A stretch of 64,000 nt of DNA from CAVWDU01 sp963840725 (GTDB lineage: Bacteria > Pseudomonadota > Gammaproteobacteria > Pseudomonadales > Halieaceae), in assembly GCA_963840725.1 (NCBI GenBank), contig CAWIZY010000009.1, positions 806,001 to 870,000 of the forward strand. Direction: 5' to 3'. This document shows positions 8,579 through 17,476 of this stretch, piece by piece. The notes below the pieces were generated by a model that saw only the letters and a program-made list of their open reading frames with translations, did no database searches and was not told the DNA's origin. Every line of letters begins with the position of its first letter. The first letter of the stretch is position 1. The position numbers and the translations under genes were made by a program.

Positions 8579-9948
8579 TCAGTTGATGGCTTCGGCCTGG
8601 GCTGACGCGTTGCCGGTATACGTCGCCGGAGTCAGCTCCAGAAGTTGTTCCTTCGCGGCTTCAGGTAGCTCCAGTTTGACAATAAATTCCCGGATGATCT
8701 GCGGTGTCATGGCCTGTCCGCGGGTGACTTCCTTCAGCTTCTCGTAGGGCCGCTCGACCGTAACGGCGCATCACGGTCTGGATCGGCTCGGCCAGCACCT
8801 CCCAGCTCGTCCAGGTCTTCGTCCAGACGCCGCTCGATTGAGCTCGAGTTTGCCGATCCCCACCGACAGGATCGATAAGCAATCAGGCGTAGCCGGGCCA
8901 CGCCCATATTGCGCAGAACGGTGGAGTCGGTGAGGTCACGCTGCCAGCGCTGATATCGGCAGCTTGGCGGCGAGGTGCTCGAGCAGCGCGTTGGCGAGAC
9001 CCAGGTTTCCTTCGGCATTTTCGAAATCGATGGGGTTGACCTTGTGCGGCATGGTCGACGAGCCGATCTCGCCCGCATTGTTCTCTGCTTGAAGTATCCC
9101 AGCGAAATATACCCCCAGACTGTCCCGGCCAAATCGATCAGCACCGTATTGATGCGCGCTATGCCATCAAATAGTTCCGCCATATAGTCGTGCGGTTCGA
9201 TCTGGGTGGTATAGGGATGCCAGCTGCAGATCCGAGTGGGGTCACAAACGCGCTGGCGAAAGCGGCCAGTCGAAATCGGGCTAGGCGGCCAGATGGGCGT
9301 TGTAGTTACCCACGGCGCCGTTGATTTTGCCGATGATACTTGACGCCGGCGATGCGCTCGCACGCGGCGACCAGGCGGACCACCACGTTGGCGATCTCCT
9401 TGCCCATGGTGGTGGGGCTGGCGGTCTGGCCGTGGGTGCGGCTAGCATGCGGCACCAGCGGCAAATGCGCAAGAGCAGTCCCGCGGCTTCAGTGATACTG
9501 CGTCCAGAGCGGGCAGTAGCATCTGCGTGCGCCGCCGCTTGCAGCATGCAGCGCATGGCCGGGGTTGTTAATGTCCTCTGCTGGTGCAGGCGAAATGCAC
9601 GAATTCGCTGCGCGCTGCAGCTCGGGGCGTTGTCCGCGAAGTCGTTCCTTGATAAAGTACTCGACCGCCTTCACATCGTGATTGGTGGTCGCCTCGATGT
9701 CCTTGATGGCGGGCGTCGGCAACGGAGAACTTGTCCAGCAAGTCCTCGAGCAGCCCGGAGGCCGTCGCAGATAGCGCCGGGACTTCGTCAATCCCGGGCT
9801 GGCTGGCGAGGTGTTGCAGCCATTTGATCTCGACCCGCAAGCGGCGCTTGATGAGCCCGTATTCACTGAAGACCTCGCGCAAAGCTGCGGTCTTTTTTCC
9901 ATAACGACCGTCAATGGGCGAGACCGCACTCAATGCCGTCAGTTCCAT
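8579..9948 (-). CDS. purB: adenylosuccinate lyase, broken by many frameshifts
   Basis: PurB catalyses two fumarate-releasing steps in purine synthesis (SAICAR to AICAR and adenylosuccinate to AMP). Start MELTALSAVSPIDGRYG at 9948; the end ...ASAQAEAIN stops at 8579-8581. The span of 1370 bases equals a normal ~456-residue gene. The reading frame changes about ten times, but each segment is recognisable: EVFSEYGLIK, TTNHDVKAVEYF, EFVHFACTS, EDINN, THGQTASPTTMGKE, GAVGNYNAHL, IARINTVLIDLAGTVWGYIS, the signature SSTMPHKVNPIDFE (about 9022-9067) and the end TPQIIREFIVKLELP. Full motif conservation with dense indels argues for local sequence error in an essential gene, not decay. It is 30 bases downstream of hflD. 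Confidence 0.85.
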
Positions 9949-9978
9949 GGTCTTCTCCGTGTTGGGGCGCTTAGGATT

Positions 9979-10626
9979 CTACACCACGCCGAGTCCGCGG
10001 GACAGGTTCTGCGACAGGACCAACAGTCGCTTGCGCTGTATGAGTAATTTCCAGCGTTGCCCGCCCAGTTGTCGCCACAGGAATGCCGAACGCACACCTG
10101 CGAGCAGCACTGCCCGAATCATGTCGGCGTTCTTCGGGTTCTGCAGATGCTGGGCGCTGCCGGTGACCTTGATGCGAAACCTCTGTTTGCTGAGGGTATC
10201 TTCATAGATGCCCGAGATGCTGTGGCAGAGTTCGTTAACGTGGCCAGCAAAATGATCCGCCCGGAAGCTGGCATGCTCCAGGCGCGAACGCACAACGGAC
10301 ATCATGGCCTTGTCGGCAGCAAATTTGCGCTCCAGGTAGAGCATCCCGAAAACGTAGCGGGCGATATCCCGCTGCTCGGCCTGCTGCTGGTTGGCGAGCA
10401 GACTACTGAGGTTGTGCAGACCCAGCTTGACGCCGGCAATGCCGCTGAAGACCGCCTCGGCACTGTCGGGCTCGAAGACAAACAGGCTGTGGATCGTGGG
10501 CTCAAGGAACTCCAGCGGGTAACTTCCCGTGCGCGAGATCTGGTCCACCAGGCGAGCAGCTTGTGCGACTCCTGCCAGTGCAATCACCTGTTGTTCAATG
10601 GCTGAGAAGCCCGCCGTGTTGCTCAT
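9979..10626 (-). CDS. hflD: high-frequency lysogenisation protein HflD homologue
   Basis: 215 residues, mainly helical, matching HflD (YcfC) in length and in segments such as GIAGVKLGLHNLSSLL and GMLYLERK. HflD is a peripheral inner-membrane protein known in E. coli for binding lambda CII; its housekeeping role is unclear. The gene lies directly between mnmA (one base after the mnmA stop) and purB, the standard gammaproteobacterial order mnmA-hflD-purB. Confidence 0.9.
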   Translation of the reverse strand: MSNTAGFSAIEQQVIALAGVAQAARLVDQISRTGSYPLEFLEPTIHSLFVFEPDSAEAVFSGIAGVKLGLHNLSSLLANQQQAEQRDIARYVFGMLYLERKFAADKAMMSVVRSRLEHASFRADHFAGHVNELCHSISGIYEDTLSKQRFRIKVTGSAQHLQNPKNADMIRAVLLAGVRSAFLWRQLGGQRWKLLIQRKRLLVLSQNLSRGLGVV

Positions 10627-11715
10627 CTAAAATGCCCGCTCGATAACTGCGCCGCCCAAACATTCGTCACCGAGGTAAAACACGACTGACTGCCCGGGTG
10701 TCGCAGCTCGTTGCGGCTGTGCAAAATCGACTCGCAAGCCATCCTCGGCTGCGATCACAGTGCAAACCTGATCGGTTTGTCGGTAGCGAATCTTCGCCTT
10801 ACAGTGCAGTGGCAGCGGGGGACTGCTGCCCGCGACCCAGAAAGGCTGCCCCGTCTCCAGGGACGGATGGAACAGGGCTGCATTATCATTACCCTGAACC
10901 ACCAGCAGTACGTTATCTTCGAGGTTCTTACCGGCAACATACCAGGGGGCCTCATCGTGGCCAGCCCGCCCGCCAATTCCCAGGCCCTGGCGCTGCCCCA
11001 TGGTGTGATACATCAGGCCCTGATGCCGGCCGAGATACTCGCCGTCCAGGCTGCGTATTTCCCCGGGCTGAGCCGGCAAGTACTGTTGCAGAAAATCGCG
11101 GAACCGGCGCTCACCGATAAAGCAGATCCCTGTTGAGTCCTTTTTGTCGTGAGTGATCAATCCCCGCGCCTCGGCAATGCGGCGAACTTCGGTTTTTTCC
11201 AGGTGGCCGATTGGGAACAGTGTGCGCCTTAGTTCACCATGCCCCACTGCGTGGAGAAAGTAACTCTGGTCCTTACTGCTGTCTGCACCTTTGAGCAGGG
11301 ACGTGGGCTCTTGATCACCTCGACGGGTGTAATGGCCCGTGGCGATGAGGTCGGCACCCAGCACGGTGGCGTAATCCAGGAACGCCTTGAATTTGATTTC
11401 CCGGTTGCAGAGGATGTCGGGATTTGGGGTGCGGCCGGCCCGGTATTCGGCCAGAAAGTGTTCAAAGACATGGTCCCAGTACTCGGCGGCAAAATTGGCA
11501 CCATGTAAGACAATCCCTAACCGGTCGGCGACTGACTGGGCATCCGCATAGTCTTCCTTCGCGGTGCAGTACTCAGTGCCGTCGTCTTCGTCCCAGTTCT
11601 TCATGAACAGGCCTTCGACCTGATAACCCTGTTCTAGCAGCAACAGCGCCGACACTGACGAGTCCACGCCACCCGACATGCCGACAATCACCTTTTTTGC
11701 GGTACTAGAATTCAT
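10627..11715 (-). CDS. mnmA: tRNA-specific 2-thiouridylase MnmA
   Basis: 362 residues. The PP-loop SGGVDSS lies at about residues 15-21. The two catalytic cysteines are in NPDILCNREIKF and GICFIGERRF. MnmA adds sulphur to C2 of wobble uridine 34 in tRNA(Lys/Glu/Gln), receiving persulphide from the Tus relay. Length is standard. The ATG overlaps the nudJ stop by 4 bases, so translation is coupled. Confidence 0.96.
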   Translation of the reverse strand: MNSSTAKKVIVGMSGGVDSSVSALLLLEQGYQVEGLFMKNWDEDDGTEYCTAKEDYADAQSVADRLGIVLHGANFAAEYWDHVFEHFLAEYRAGRTPNPDILCNREIKFKAFLDYATVLGADLIATGHYTRRGDQEPTSLLKGADSSKDQSYFLHAVGHGELRRTLFPIGHLEKTEVRRIAEARGLITHDKKDSTGICFIGERRFRDFLQQYLPAQPGEIRSLDGEYLGRHQGLMYHTMGQRQGLGIGGRAGHDEAPWYVAGKNLEDNVLLVVQGNDNAALFHPSLETGQPFWVAGSSPPLPLHCKAKIRYRQTDQVCTVIAAEDGLRVDFAQPQRAATPGQSVVFYLGDECLGGAVIERAF

Positions 11716-12164
11716 GATTCGTCTATGAGGCTGAGTGGGTAACAGACGCCCAGCCGATGCTTTTCGATCGCAGCCAGCACCAGTGGGCTGCGCATTCTAG
11801 CAGACTCAGCGACAATTTCACTGTACTCGAGCCAGACCGGGCGCAGGATATCCGCGTCCAGATCGGCATCGGCGAGTTCCTGCAACGGGCTTGCCAGAAA
11901 AGTCGTGCGGCAATAGGTCGTGCGAGTGCCGGGTGCCGTGTAGAGCGCTATTCCCAGCACCCCCACCAACTCTACTTGCCAGCGGGTCTCTTCCAGGGTT
12001 TCTCGCAGAGCTGCCTGCTGCAGTGTTTCATGCTGTTCGAGATGCCCTGCAGGCTGATTAAGCACCAGAGCGCCCGTGTGTTTATCGCGCTCCTCAACCA
12101 GAAGGTAGCGCCCCTGCAGGGGAACGACGGTCGCTACCGTTACTCTGGGCATCCAAGCTGTCAT
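11712..12164 (-). CDS. nudJ: Nudix hydrolase NudJ
   Basis: 150 residues with the Nudix box GHLEQHETLQQAALRETLEE, binding Mg2+ and hydrolysing nucleoside di- or triphosphates; NudJ of E. coli also acts on thiamine pyrophosphate precursors. Its place between rluE and mnmA is typical for NudJ. The first Met is at 12164 and overlaps the rluE stop by 4 bases; a Met four codons later (MPRVTVATV) is an alternative start. Confidence 0.9.
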   Translation of the reverse strand: MTAWMPRVTVATVVPLQGRYLLVEERDKHTGALVLNQPAGHLEQHETLQQAALRETLEETRWQVELVGVLGIALYTAPGTRTTYCRTTFLASPLQELADADLDADILRPVWLEYSEIVAESARMRSPLVLAAIEKHRLGVCYPLSLIDES

Positions 12165-12739
12165 CGGCGTCTCCCCCGGGTGGTGCGCTCCCTGCTATTG
12201 ATCCTTACCCGGCGTGTCTCGCCAGGCGCCAGTTCATCGAGACCCCAGTCTCCGACCCGCAAGCGTACCAGCCGCAGGGTGGGAAAGCCCACTGCCGCGG
12301 TCATCCGCCTCACTTGACGGTTACGGCCTTCGCGCAACGACAGTTCCAGCCAACTGTCTGGGATGTGGCGCCGTTCTCTCACAGGGGGGTCGCGGGGCCA
12401 CAAGCCAGCGGGCGGCTGGACCAACCTGGCCTTGGCGGGCCGAGAGGGACCGTCGCTAAGTTCCACCCCGTTGGCCAGCCACGCCAGGGCAGCGCGATCT
12501 ATTTGACCTTCTACCTGGACCAGATAGGTTTTCCACAGTTTATGGCGCGGATTAGCGATCTGTTGCTGCAAAATCCCGTCATCGGTCAGCAACAACAAGC
12601 CCTCTGAGTCGTAGTCCAGCCGGCCCGCGACCCGATACCCGGGCGCGTCGAGAAAATCAGCCAGGGTCGCTCGACCCGATGGGTCGGTGAATTGGCTCAG
12701 TACTCGGAAAGGTTTGTTCAACAGAATTAATTCAGCCAT
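12161..12739 (-). CDS. rluE: 23S rRNA pseudouridine synthase RluE
   Basis: 192 residues of the RsuA/RluB/E/F family without an N-terminal S4 domain, as in RluE. The catalytic motif is GRLDYDSEGLLLLT (Asp nucleophile) near residues 38-51, and the C-terminal motif is LREGRNRQVRRM. RluE modifies U2457 of 23S rRNA in E. coli. It is the first gene of the minus-strand operon running to the GNAT gene and is divergent from icd, so the operon promoter should lie in 12740-12917. Confidence 0.92.
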   Translation of the reverse strand: MAELILLNKPFRVLSQFTDPSGRATLADFLDAPGYRVAGRLDYDSEGLLLLTDDGILQQQIANPRHKLWKTYLVQVEGQIDRAALAWLANGVELSDGPSRPAKARLVQPPAGLWPRDPPVRERRHIPDSWLELSLREGRNRQVRRMTAAVGFPTLRLVRLRVGDWGLDELAPGETRRVRINSRERTTRGRRR

Positions 12740-12833
12740 GCCGAGAGTCTAAACGCCCGCCGCCCCTTTGTCCGCTGGCTACCGATCACGACCCTGGCGG
12801 GGAGCGATCTCCACAGCACACTAGCCGGACTCA

Positions 12834-12842
12834 TGGTATACT
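12834..12842 (+). promoter_or_regulatory. extended -10 promoter candidate for icd
   Basis: TGGTATACT contains a TGn extension followed by TATACT (12837-12842; 5 of 6 consensus). No good -35 is visible 17 bases upstream, which an extended -10 can tolerate. The predicted start is about 70 bases before the icd ATG. Pattern match only. Confidence 0.4.
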
Positions 12843-12917
12843 GCGCGCGCCTAAATGTGGGCAGGTGCTGCACAGTACCTGTACCTGTAAACCGATTAAT
12901 AGCAACGGAGTTATACC

Positions 12918-14171
12918 ATGGGCTACAAACATATCCAGATTCCCGCAGAGGGAAGCAAGATCACGGTCAATGATGATCACAGCCTGAACGTTCCAAATAA
13001 TCCTGTCATTCCCTACATCGAGGGCGATGGCATTGGTGTGGATATCAGTCCGGTTATGATCGACGTGGTCAACGCCGCAGTTGAAAAGGCCTACGGTGGT
13101 GAACGCAAGATATCCTGGATGGAAATATTTACCGGTGAGAAAGCGGCGGAGCTTTACGACGGTGACTGGTTCCCCGAGGAGACGCTGGATGCGATCCGCG
13201 AGTACGCTGTTGCTATCAAGGGCCCATTGACCACCCCTGTTGGCGGTGGATTCCGGTCCTTGAACGTCGCACTGCGCCAGGAAATGGACCTGTATACCTG
13301 TTTGCGTCCGGTGCGCTGGTTTGAGGGCGTCCCCTCCCCAGTCAAAGACCCCGGCGCCTGTAACATGGTGATTTTCAGAGAGAATTCAGAGGACATTTAC
13401 GCCGGCATTGAGTACCAGGCCGGCACTGAGGAAGCGCAGAAAGTCGTCGATTTCATTATCAACGAGATGGGAGCCACCAAAATCCGTTTCCCGCAGAACG
13501 TGGGTATTGGCATCAAGCCAGTGTCGGAAGAGGGCACGAAACGGCTGGTACGCAAGGCGATACAGTACGCCATCGATCAAGACCTGCCCTCCGTGACCCT
13601 GGTGCATAAAGGTAACATCATGAAGTTCACGGAAGGCGCTTTCCGGGATTGGGGCTATGAACTGGCCCAGGAAGAGTTCGGCGGCCAACTACTTGACGGT
13701 GGCCCATGGGTGTCGGTCAAGAACCCCAATAGCGGCAAGGAGATTGTCATCAAGGATGTGATTGCCGACGCCATGCTGCAGCAGATCCTTACCCGTCCGT
13801 CCGAGTACAGCGTGGTCGCAACCCTGAACCTGAACGGCGACTACCTGTCTGACGCCCTGGCAGCCCAGGTTGGAGGGATTGGTATTGCGCCAGGTGCCAA
13901 CCTGTCTGACACGATTGCGCTGTTCGAAGCCACCCACGGCACTGCACCCAAGTACGCCGGCCAGGACAAGGTTAACCCCGGATCACTGATCCTGTCTGCA
14001 GAGATGATGCTGCGCCACATGGGCTGGAATGAAGCCGCCGACCTGATCATCGATGGCATGAACGGGGCGATACAGGCACGCACTGTCACCTATGATTTTG
14101 AGCGCCAGATGGACGACGCAACACTCGTCAGCTGTTCAGAGTTTGGTCAGGCCATTATCGCCAAGATGTAG
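12918..14171 (+). CDS. icd: NADP-dependent isocitrate dehydrogenase
   Basis: 417 residues, the E. coli Icd type (416 aa). It decarboxylates isocitrate to 2-oxoglutarate in the TCA cycle. The substrate/phosphorylation loop is GGGFRSLNVALRQ, with the serine that AceK phosphorylates in enterics; LVHKGNIMKFTEGAF and FEATHGTAPKYAGQD are family signatures. GCAACGGAG precedes the ATG. It is monocistronic by appearance, with a promoter candidate upstream and a strong hairpin just after the stop. Confidence 0.97.
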   Translation: MGYKHIQIPAEGSKITVNDDHSLNVPNNPVIPYIEGDGIGVDISPVMIDVVNAAVEKAYGGERKISWMEIFTGEKAAELYDGDWFPEETLDAIREYAVAIKGPLTTPVGGGFRSLNVALRQEMDLYTCLRPVRWFEGVPSPVKDPGACNMVIFRENSEDIYAGIEYQAGTEEAQKVVDFIINEMGATKIRFPQNVGIGIKPVSEEGTKRLVRKAIQYAIDQDLPSVTLVHKGNIMKFTEGAFRDWGYELAQEEFGGQLLDGGPWVSVKNPNSGKEIVIKDVIADAMLQQILTRPSEYSVVATLNLNGDYLSDALAAQVGGIGIAPGANLSDTIALFEATHGTAPKYAGQDKVNPGSLILSAEMMLRHMGWNEAADLIIDGMNGAIQARTVTYDFERQMDDATLVSCSEFGQAIIAKM

Positions 14172-14173
14172 CT

Positions 14174-14212
14174 GCAAGGGACCTGCTGACCCACGGGTCG
14201 GCAGGTCCTTGC
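14174..14212 (+). terminator. hairpin after icd
   Basis: GCAAGGGACCTGCTGACCC pairs with GGTCGGCAGGTCCTTGC across a short loop, giving a stem of about 16 pairs with one bulge and one G-T pair. It begins two bases after the icd stop. There is no U-run after it, so it may act as a 3' end/processing hairpin rather than a classic intrinsic terminator. Confidence 0.6.
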
Positions 14213-14442
14213 CTCCGGCGCCTTCAGCTCCACTGTCTCCGATCCATTATTGTGCTGCCTATCCCCCGGTGCCGCTAATCTAAACACAAGCTTACCCACC
14301 ACCTCAGCCACCAGCGTTGTCAATGACCCACGAAACAGCCTGCGGACCATGGACTTGTTCAATCGCTGTGCCTAGACTGAACGGGGCGAGACCTCGACGA
14401 GACGTTCCGAGAGATGCCATTCCAGCAGCGGAGGTAAGGACC

Positions 14443-15426
14443 TTGCGAATCATTGAAATCACCGAGCCTGGTGGTCCCGAAGCACTGCAACCCGGTGAGC
14501 GAGAACGGCCACAGCCTGGGCCGGGCGAGATACTGATCAAAGTGGCCGCTGCCGGCGTTAACCGGCCCGATATTGCCCAGCGCAAAGGCCTCTATCCTGC
14601 ACCCCCGGGGGCCTCGGATATTCCCGGCCTGGAAGTCGCTGGGACCATCGCCGGGCTGGGTGCGAAGGTCAGTGACCTGGAACTGGGTCAGAGTGTCTGT
14701 GCCTTGACCAATGGCGGGGGCTATGCCGAGTATGTGACGGCCCCGGCCAGCCAGTGCCTGTCAATACCCGCTGGCCTTGAGCCGCTGCAGGCCGCTGCCT
14801 TGCCCGAAACCTTCTTCACGGTCTGGACTAACGTCTTCATGCGCGCTGGCCTGCAGGCGGGCGAGACCTTTCTGGTGCACGGCGGCAGCTCCGGCATTGG
14901 CGTTGCCGCCATTCAGATGGCCAGGGCGATGGGGGCACGGGTTTTCGCCACGGCCGGCTCAGAGGCGAAATGTGCCGCCTGCCGTGAGCTCGGTGCCGAG
15001 GTGGCGGTCAACTATCGTGAACAGGACTTCGTTGAGGTCTTGCAGGCGGCGACGGACGGCGAGGGCGTCGATGTCATTCTCGATATGGTGGGCGGGGATT
15101 ACGTCGGCCGAAACCTCCGACTGGCCGCCCTGGACGGTCGGGTGGTCAACATCGCCTTCCAGGCCGGCTTCGAGGCGACTGTCAACTTTGTGCCGCTACT
15201 CACTAAACGCCTGACCCTGACCGGATCAACGCTGCGGCCCCAAAGCGAGGCGGCAAAAGCGGCTATTGCCGACGGCCTGCGGGAACACATCTGGCCACTG
15301 GTCGCGTCCGGGGCGATCCAGCCGGTGATCTACCAGAGTTTTCCCCTGGCTGAGGCAGCTGATGCTCACCGCTTGATGGAAAGCAGCGAGCATATCGGCA
15401 AAATTGTGCTGTTAGTGGCAGACTGA
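14443..15426 (+). CDS. NAD(P)H quinone oxidoreductase (zinc-free MDR, PIG3 type)
   Basis: 327 residues from the TTG at 14443. The sequence follows the PIG3-like quinone oxidoreductase pattern: LRIIEITEPGGPEAL, GVNRPDIAQRKGLYP, PGLEVAGTI, and the Rossmann motif HGGSSGIGVAAIQMARAMG with STLRPQSEAAKAAI near the end. No zinc-binding residues are present. GGAGGTAAGGA at 14430-14440 fits the TTG start; a longer frame back to 14317 adds 42 residues with no family similarity and is rejected. Two bases separate it from the MBL gene downstream. Confidence 0.88.
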   Translation: MRIIEITEPGGPEALQPGERERPQPGPGEILIKVAAAGVNRPDIAQRKGLYPAPPGASDIPGLEVAGTIAGLGAKVSDLELGQSVCALTNGGGYAEYVTAPASQCLSIPAGLEPLQAAALPETFFTVWTNVFMRAGLQAGETFLVHGGSSGIGVAAIQMARAMGARVFATAGSEAKCAACRELGAEVAVNYREQDFVEVLQAATDGEGVDVILDMVGGDYVGRNLRLAALDGRVVNIAFQAGFEATVNFVPLLTKRLTLTGSTLRPQSEAAKAAIADGLREHIWPLVASGAIQPVIYQSFPLAEAADAHRLMESSEHIGKIVLLVAD

Positions 15427-15427
15427 G

Positions 15428-16378
15428 ATGAAATTTAGCGGCGGTCTGCAGGAAATCGGATCCGGAAGCTACGCCTATCTTCAGCCTGACGGGTCCTGGG
15501 GTTGGAGTAACGCCGGACTCATAGTGAGTGATGGCGATTCGCTATTGGTCGATACCCTGTTCGATGAACAGCTGACCGGGACAATGCTGGCCAGCATGAA
15601 AGCCGCCACCGGCATCGGCGGCGATGAAATTACCACCCTGGTGAATACCCACGCAAACGGCGACCATACCTTCGGCAATTCCCTGGTAGGCCATGCGGAG
15701 ATTATCGCCTCGGCTGCCGCCGCTGAGGAGATCAGCGAGTTGCCACCCCAGGCCCTGGCAGAGATGATCCGTGCCACCGACGAGAAAAGCCCCCTCGGGT
15801 CTTACCTACGGCAGTGTTTTGGCGCTTTCAATTTGGCCGGTGTAACCCTCGTAGCGCCCAACAGAACGTTTACAGGCACGCTGGATCTGCAGGTGGGCGA
15901 CAAGGCGGTGCAGCTGATTGAGGTGGGTCCTGCCCACACCCGGGGCGACGTGCTGGCCTATTGCCCGGCAGATCGAACAGTCTTTACCGGTGATATTCTG
16001 TTCATCGACGGTACCCCGGTCATGTGGGCCGGCCCGGTCGCTAACTGGATAGCGGCCTGCGATCTGATTATGGCCCTGGACGTCGACGTTATCGTTCCGG
16101 GCCATGGCCCCCTCACTGACAAAGCTGGAGCAGGCCGGGTGCGGGACTATCTCGGTTACATCAACCACGAGGTTCGCAAGCGCTACGATGATGGCATGTC
16201 GATCGAGGAAGCGGCCTTCGATATTGCCCTGGGTGATTATGCCAACTGGCTGGATTCCGAGCGTATCGCGGTCAACGTCGACACCCTGTATCGAGAGTAT
16301 TCGGGCTCCACTGAGCCCCCGGACGTCATGCAGTTATTCGGTCTGATGGCGAGACTGGACCGCGACCGTCGGCATTGA
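15428..16378 (+). CDS. MBL-fold metallohydrolase
   Basis: 316 residues with the metallo-beta-lactamase metal motif as THANGDHTFGN (HxxxDH form), the next metal His in VGPAHTRGDVL, the bridging Asp in FTGDILF and the last His in VPGHGPL. The fold hydrolyses thioesters, lactones or similar bonds; the substrate cannot be told. It lies 2 bases behind the quinone oxidoreductase gene and about 50 bases before a deazaflavin-oxidoreductase-type gene, so the three probably form a small redox/detoxification operon. Confidence 0.85.
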   Translation: MKFSGGLQEIGSGSYAYLQPDGSWGWSNAGLIVSDGDSLLVDTLFDEQLTGTMLASMKAATGIGGDEITTLVNTHANGDHTFGNSLVGHAEIIASAAAAEEISELPPQALAEMIRATDEKSPLGSYLRQCFGAFNLAGVTLVAPNRTFTGTLDLQVGDKAVQLIEVGPAHTRGDVLAYCPADRTVFTGDILFIDGTPVMWAGPVANWIAACDLIMALDVDVIVPGHGPLTDKAGAGRVRDYLGYINHEVRKRYDDGMSIEEAAFDIALGDYANWLDSERIAVNVDTLYREYSGSTEPPDVMQLFGLMARLDRDRRH

Positions 16379-16429
16379 GATTATTTGCCGTATGCCCCCC
16401 GCGTAACGGCCACAGGAGTCTGTAAGATC

Positions 16430-16885
16430 ATGGAACAACGTATTGCTGAAAACCTGCCCGACTGGATCACAGACCATCTGCAGCGTTACCTGGCGTCGGA
16501 CGGCGCAGACGGACACTACTGGGACGCGTCGATAGGGGGCGGGGCTGGTATGGTGCCGACCCTGCTGCTAACAACCCGGGGACGTAAGTCAGGCAAAGTC
16601 CTGACCCTGCCGCTGATCTATGGCAGGGCCGGTGATGGCTACTGTGTGATTGCGTCAAAGGGTGGCGCGCCGGCACACCCCGCCTGGTTTCTCAACCTTG
16701 AGGCGGAGCCTGAGGTACATGTGCAGGTCGGTGCTACGAAGTTTATGGCCAGAGCACGACAGGCGGAAGGGGAAGAGAGGGAGGCATTGTGGGCGCAGAT
16801 GGTCGCCATTTACGGGCCGTACACAGACTACCAGGCCGCCACCGAGCGTCGCATTCCGGTTGTCGTAATGGACCCGGTTGAGTGA
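16430..16885 (+). CDS. deazaflavin-dependent nitroreductase-like protein (DUF385/DDN fold)
   Basis: 151 residues. The middle reads VPTLLLTTRGRKSGKVLTLPLIYGRAGDGYCVIASKGG in successive stretches, then HPAWFLNLEAEPEVHVQVG, the hallmark of the nitroreductase/DDN family. Mycobacterial members use F420; in proteobacteria flavin is more likely. CAGGAG at 16412-16417 supports the ATG at 16430; the upstream frame from 16385 lacks support. It is the last of a three-gene group located between icd and clpS. Confidence 0.82.
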   Translation: MEQRIAENLPDWITDHLQRYLASDGADGHYWDASIGGGAGMVPTLLLTTRGRKSGKVLTLPLIYGRAGDGYCVIASKGGAPAHPAWFLNLEAEPEVHVQVGATKFMARARQAEGEEREALWAQMVAIYGPYTDYQAATERRIPVVVMDPVE

Positions 16886-16988
16886 ATTGTGGCAGACGAA
16901 GCCCGGAGCCGCGGGCCGCTGATCATTCCCCCACTATACGACAAATCGATCGTGCTGAGGAGAGTGCCAGAGGCCTCTTGAAATCCCT

Positions 16989-16994
16989 TATAAT
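16989..16994 (+). promoter_or_regulatory. consensus -10 element upstream of clpS
   Basis: A perfect TATAAT lies 78 bases before the ATG at 17073 (36 before an alternative start at 17031). No convincing -35 is visible 16-18 bases upstream, so strength is unclear. Confidence 0.4.
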
Positions 16995-17072
16995 GTATCC
17001 ATATCCAGTAGTTGGCAGTAACGAACCGAGATGAATGGCGTGAGATACATCCAACAAGGCAACGGCTGGCGT

Positions 17073-17399
17073 ATGTCAGAAGAGGACGAGGGCGAATCCG
17101 GAGGAGGGTTGGCACTCCAGGAGTCCAAGCCTGAACTCAAGCGGCCGCCACTTTTTAAAGTCGTGTTGCTCAATGATGACTACACCCCCATGGAGTTTGT
17201 AGTCGAGGTGCTAGAAAGCTTCTTCAGGATGAACCGGGAGCAGGCGACCCATGTGATGTTGACAGTACACACACAGGGCAAGGGGGTATGCGGCATATTT
17301 ACCCGCGATATCGCTGAGACCAAGGCGGCTCAAGTGAACCAATACGCACGCGAAAACGAACATCCCCTGCTTTGCGAAATCGAAGCTTCTGAGGGGTAA
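17073..17399 (+). CDS. clpS: ATP-dependent Clp protease adaptor ClpS
   Basis: 108 residues from the ATG at 17073 (MSEEDEGES); an upstream ATG at 17031 would add 14 residues without family resemblance. The core FKVVLLNDDYTPMEFVVEVL, then HTQGKGVCGIFTRDIAETK, is the ClpS fold. It binds N-terminal Leu/Phe/Tyr/Trp and hands the protein to ClpA. It lies 77 bases before clpA, with the tagging enzymes Aat and Bpt 3 kb away. Confidence 0.95.
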   Translation: MSEEDEGESGGGLALQESKPELKRPPLFKVVLLNDDYTPMEFVVEVLESFFRMNREQATHVMLTVHTQGKGVCGIFTRDIAETKAAQVNQYARENEHPLLCEIEASEG

Positions 17400-17476
17400 G
17401 AAAGAATTGGGCCCGAGGGCACCACTGTAGCCAGTGACGCCCCGCAGCGGTCCGTGACCAAACCCGGGAGCACGGT

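Noticed and set aside
8579..9948. purB as a pseudogene
   Set aside because: All motifs are intact and no second copy is visible; error in the consensus explains it better.
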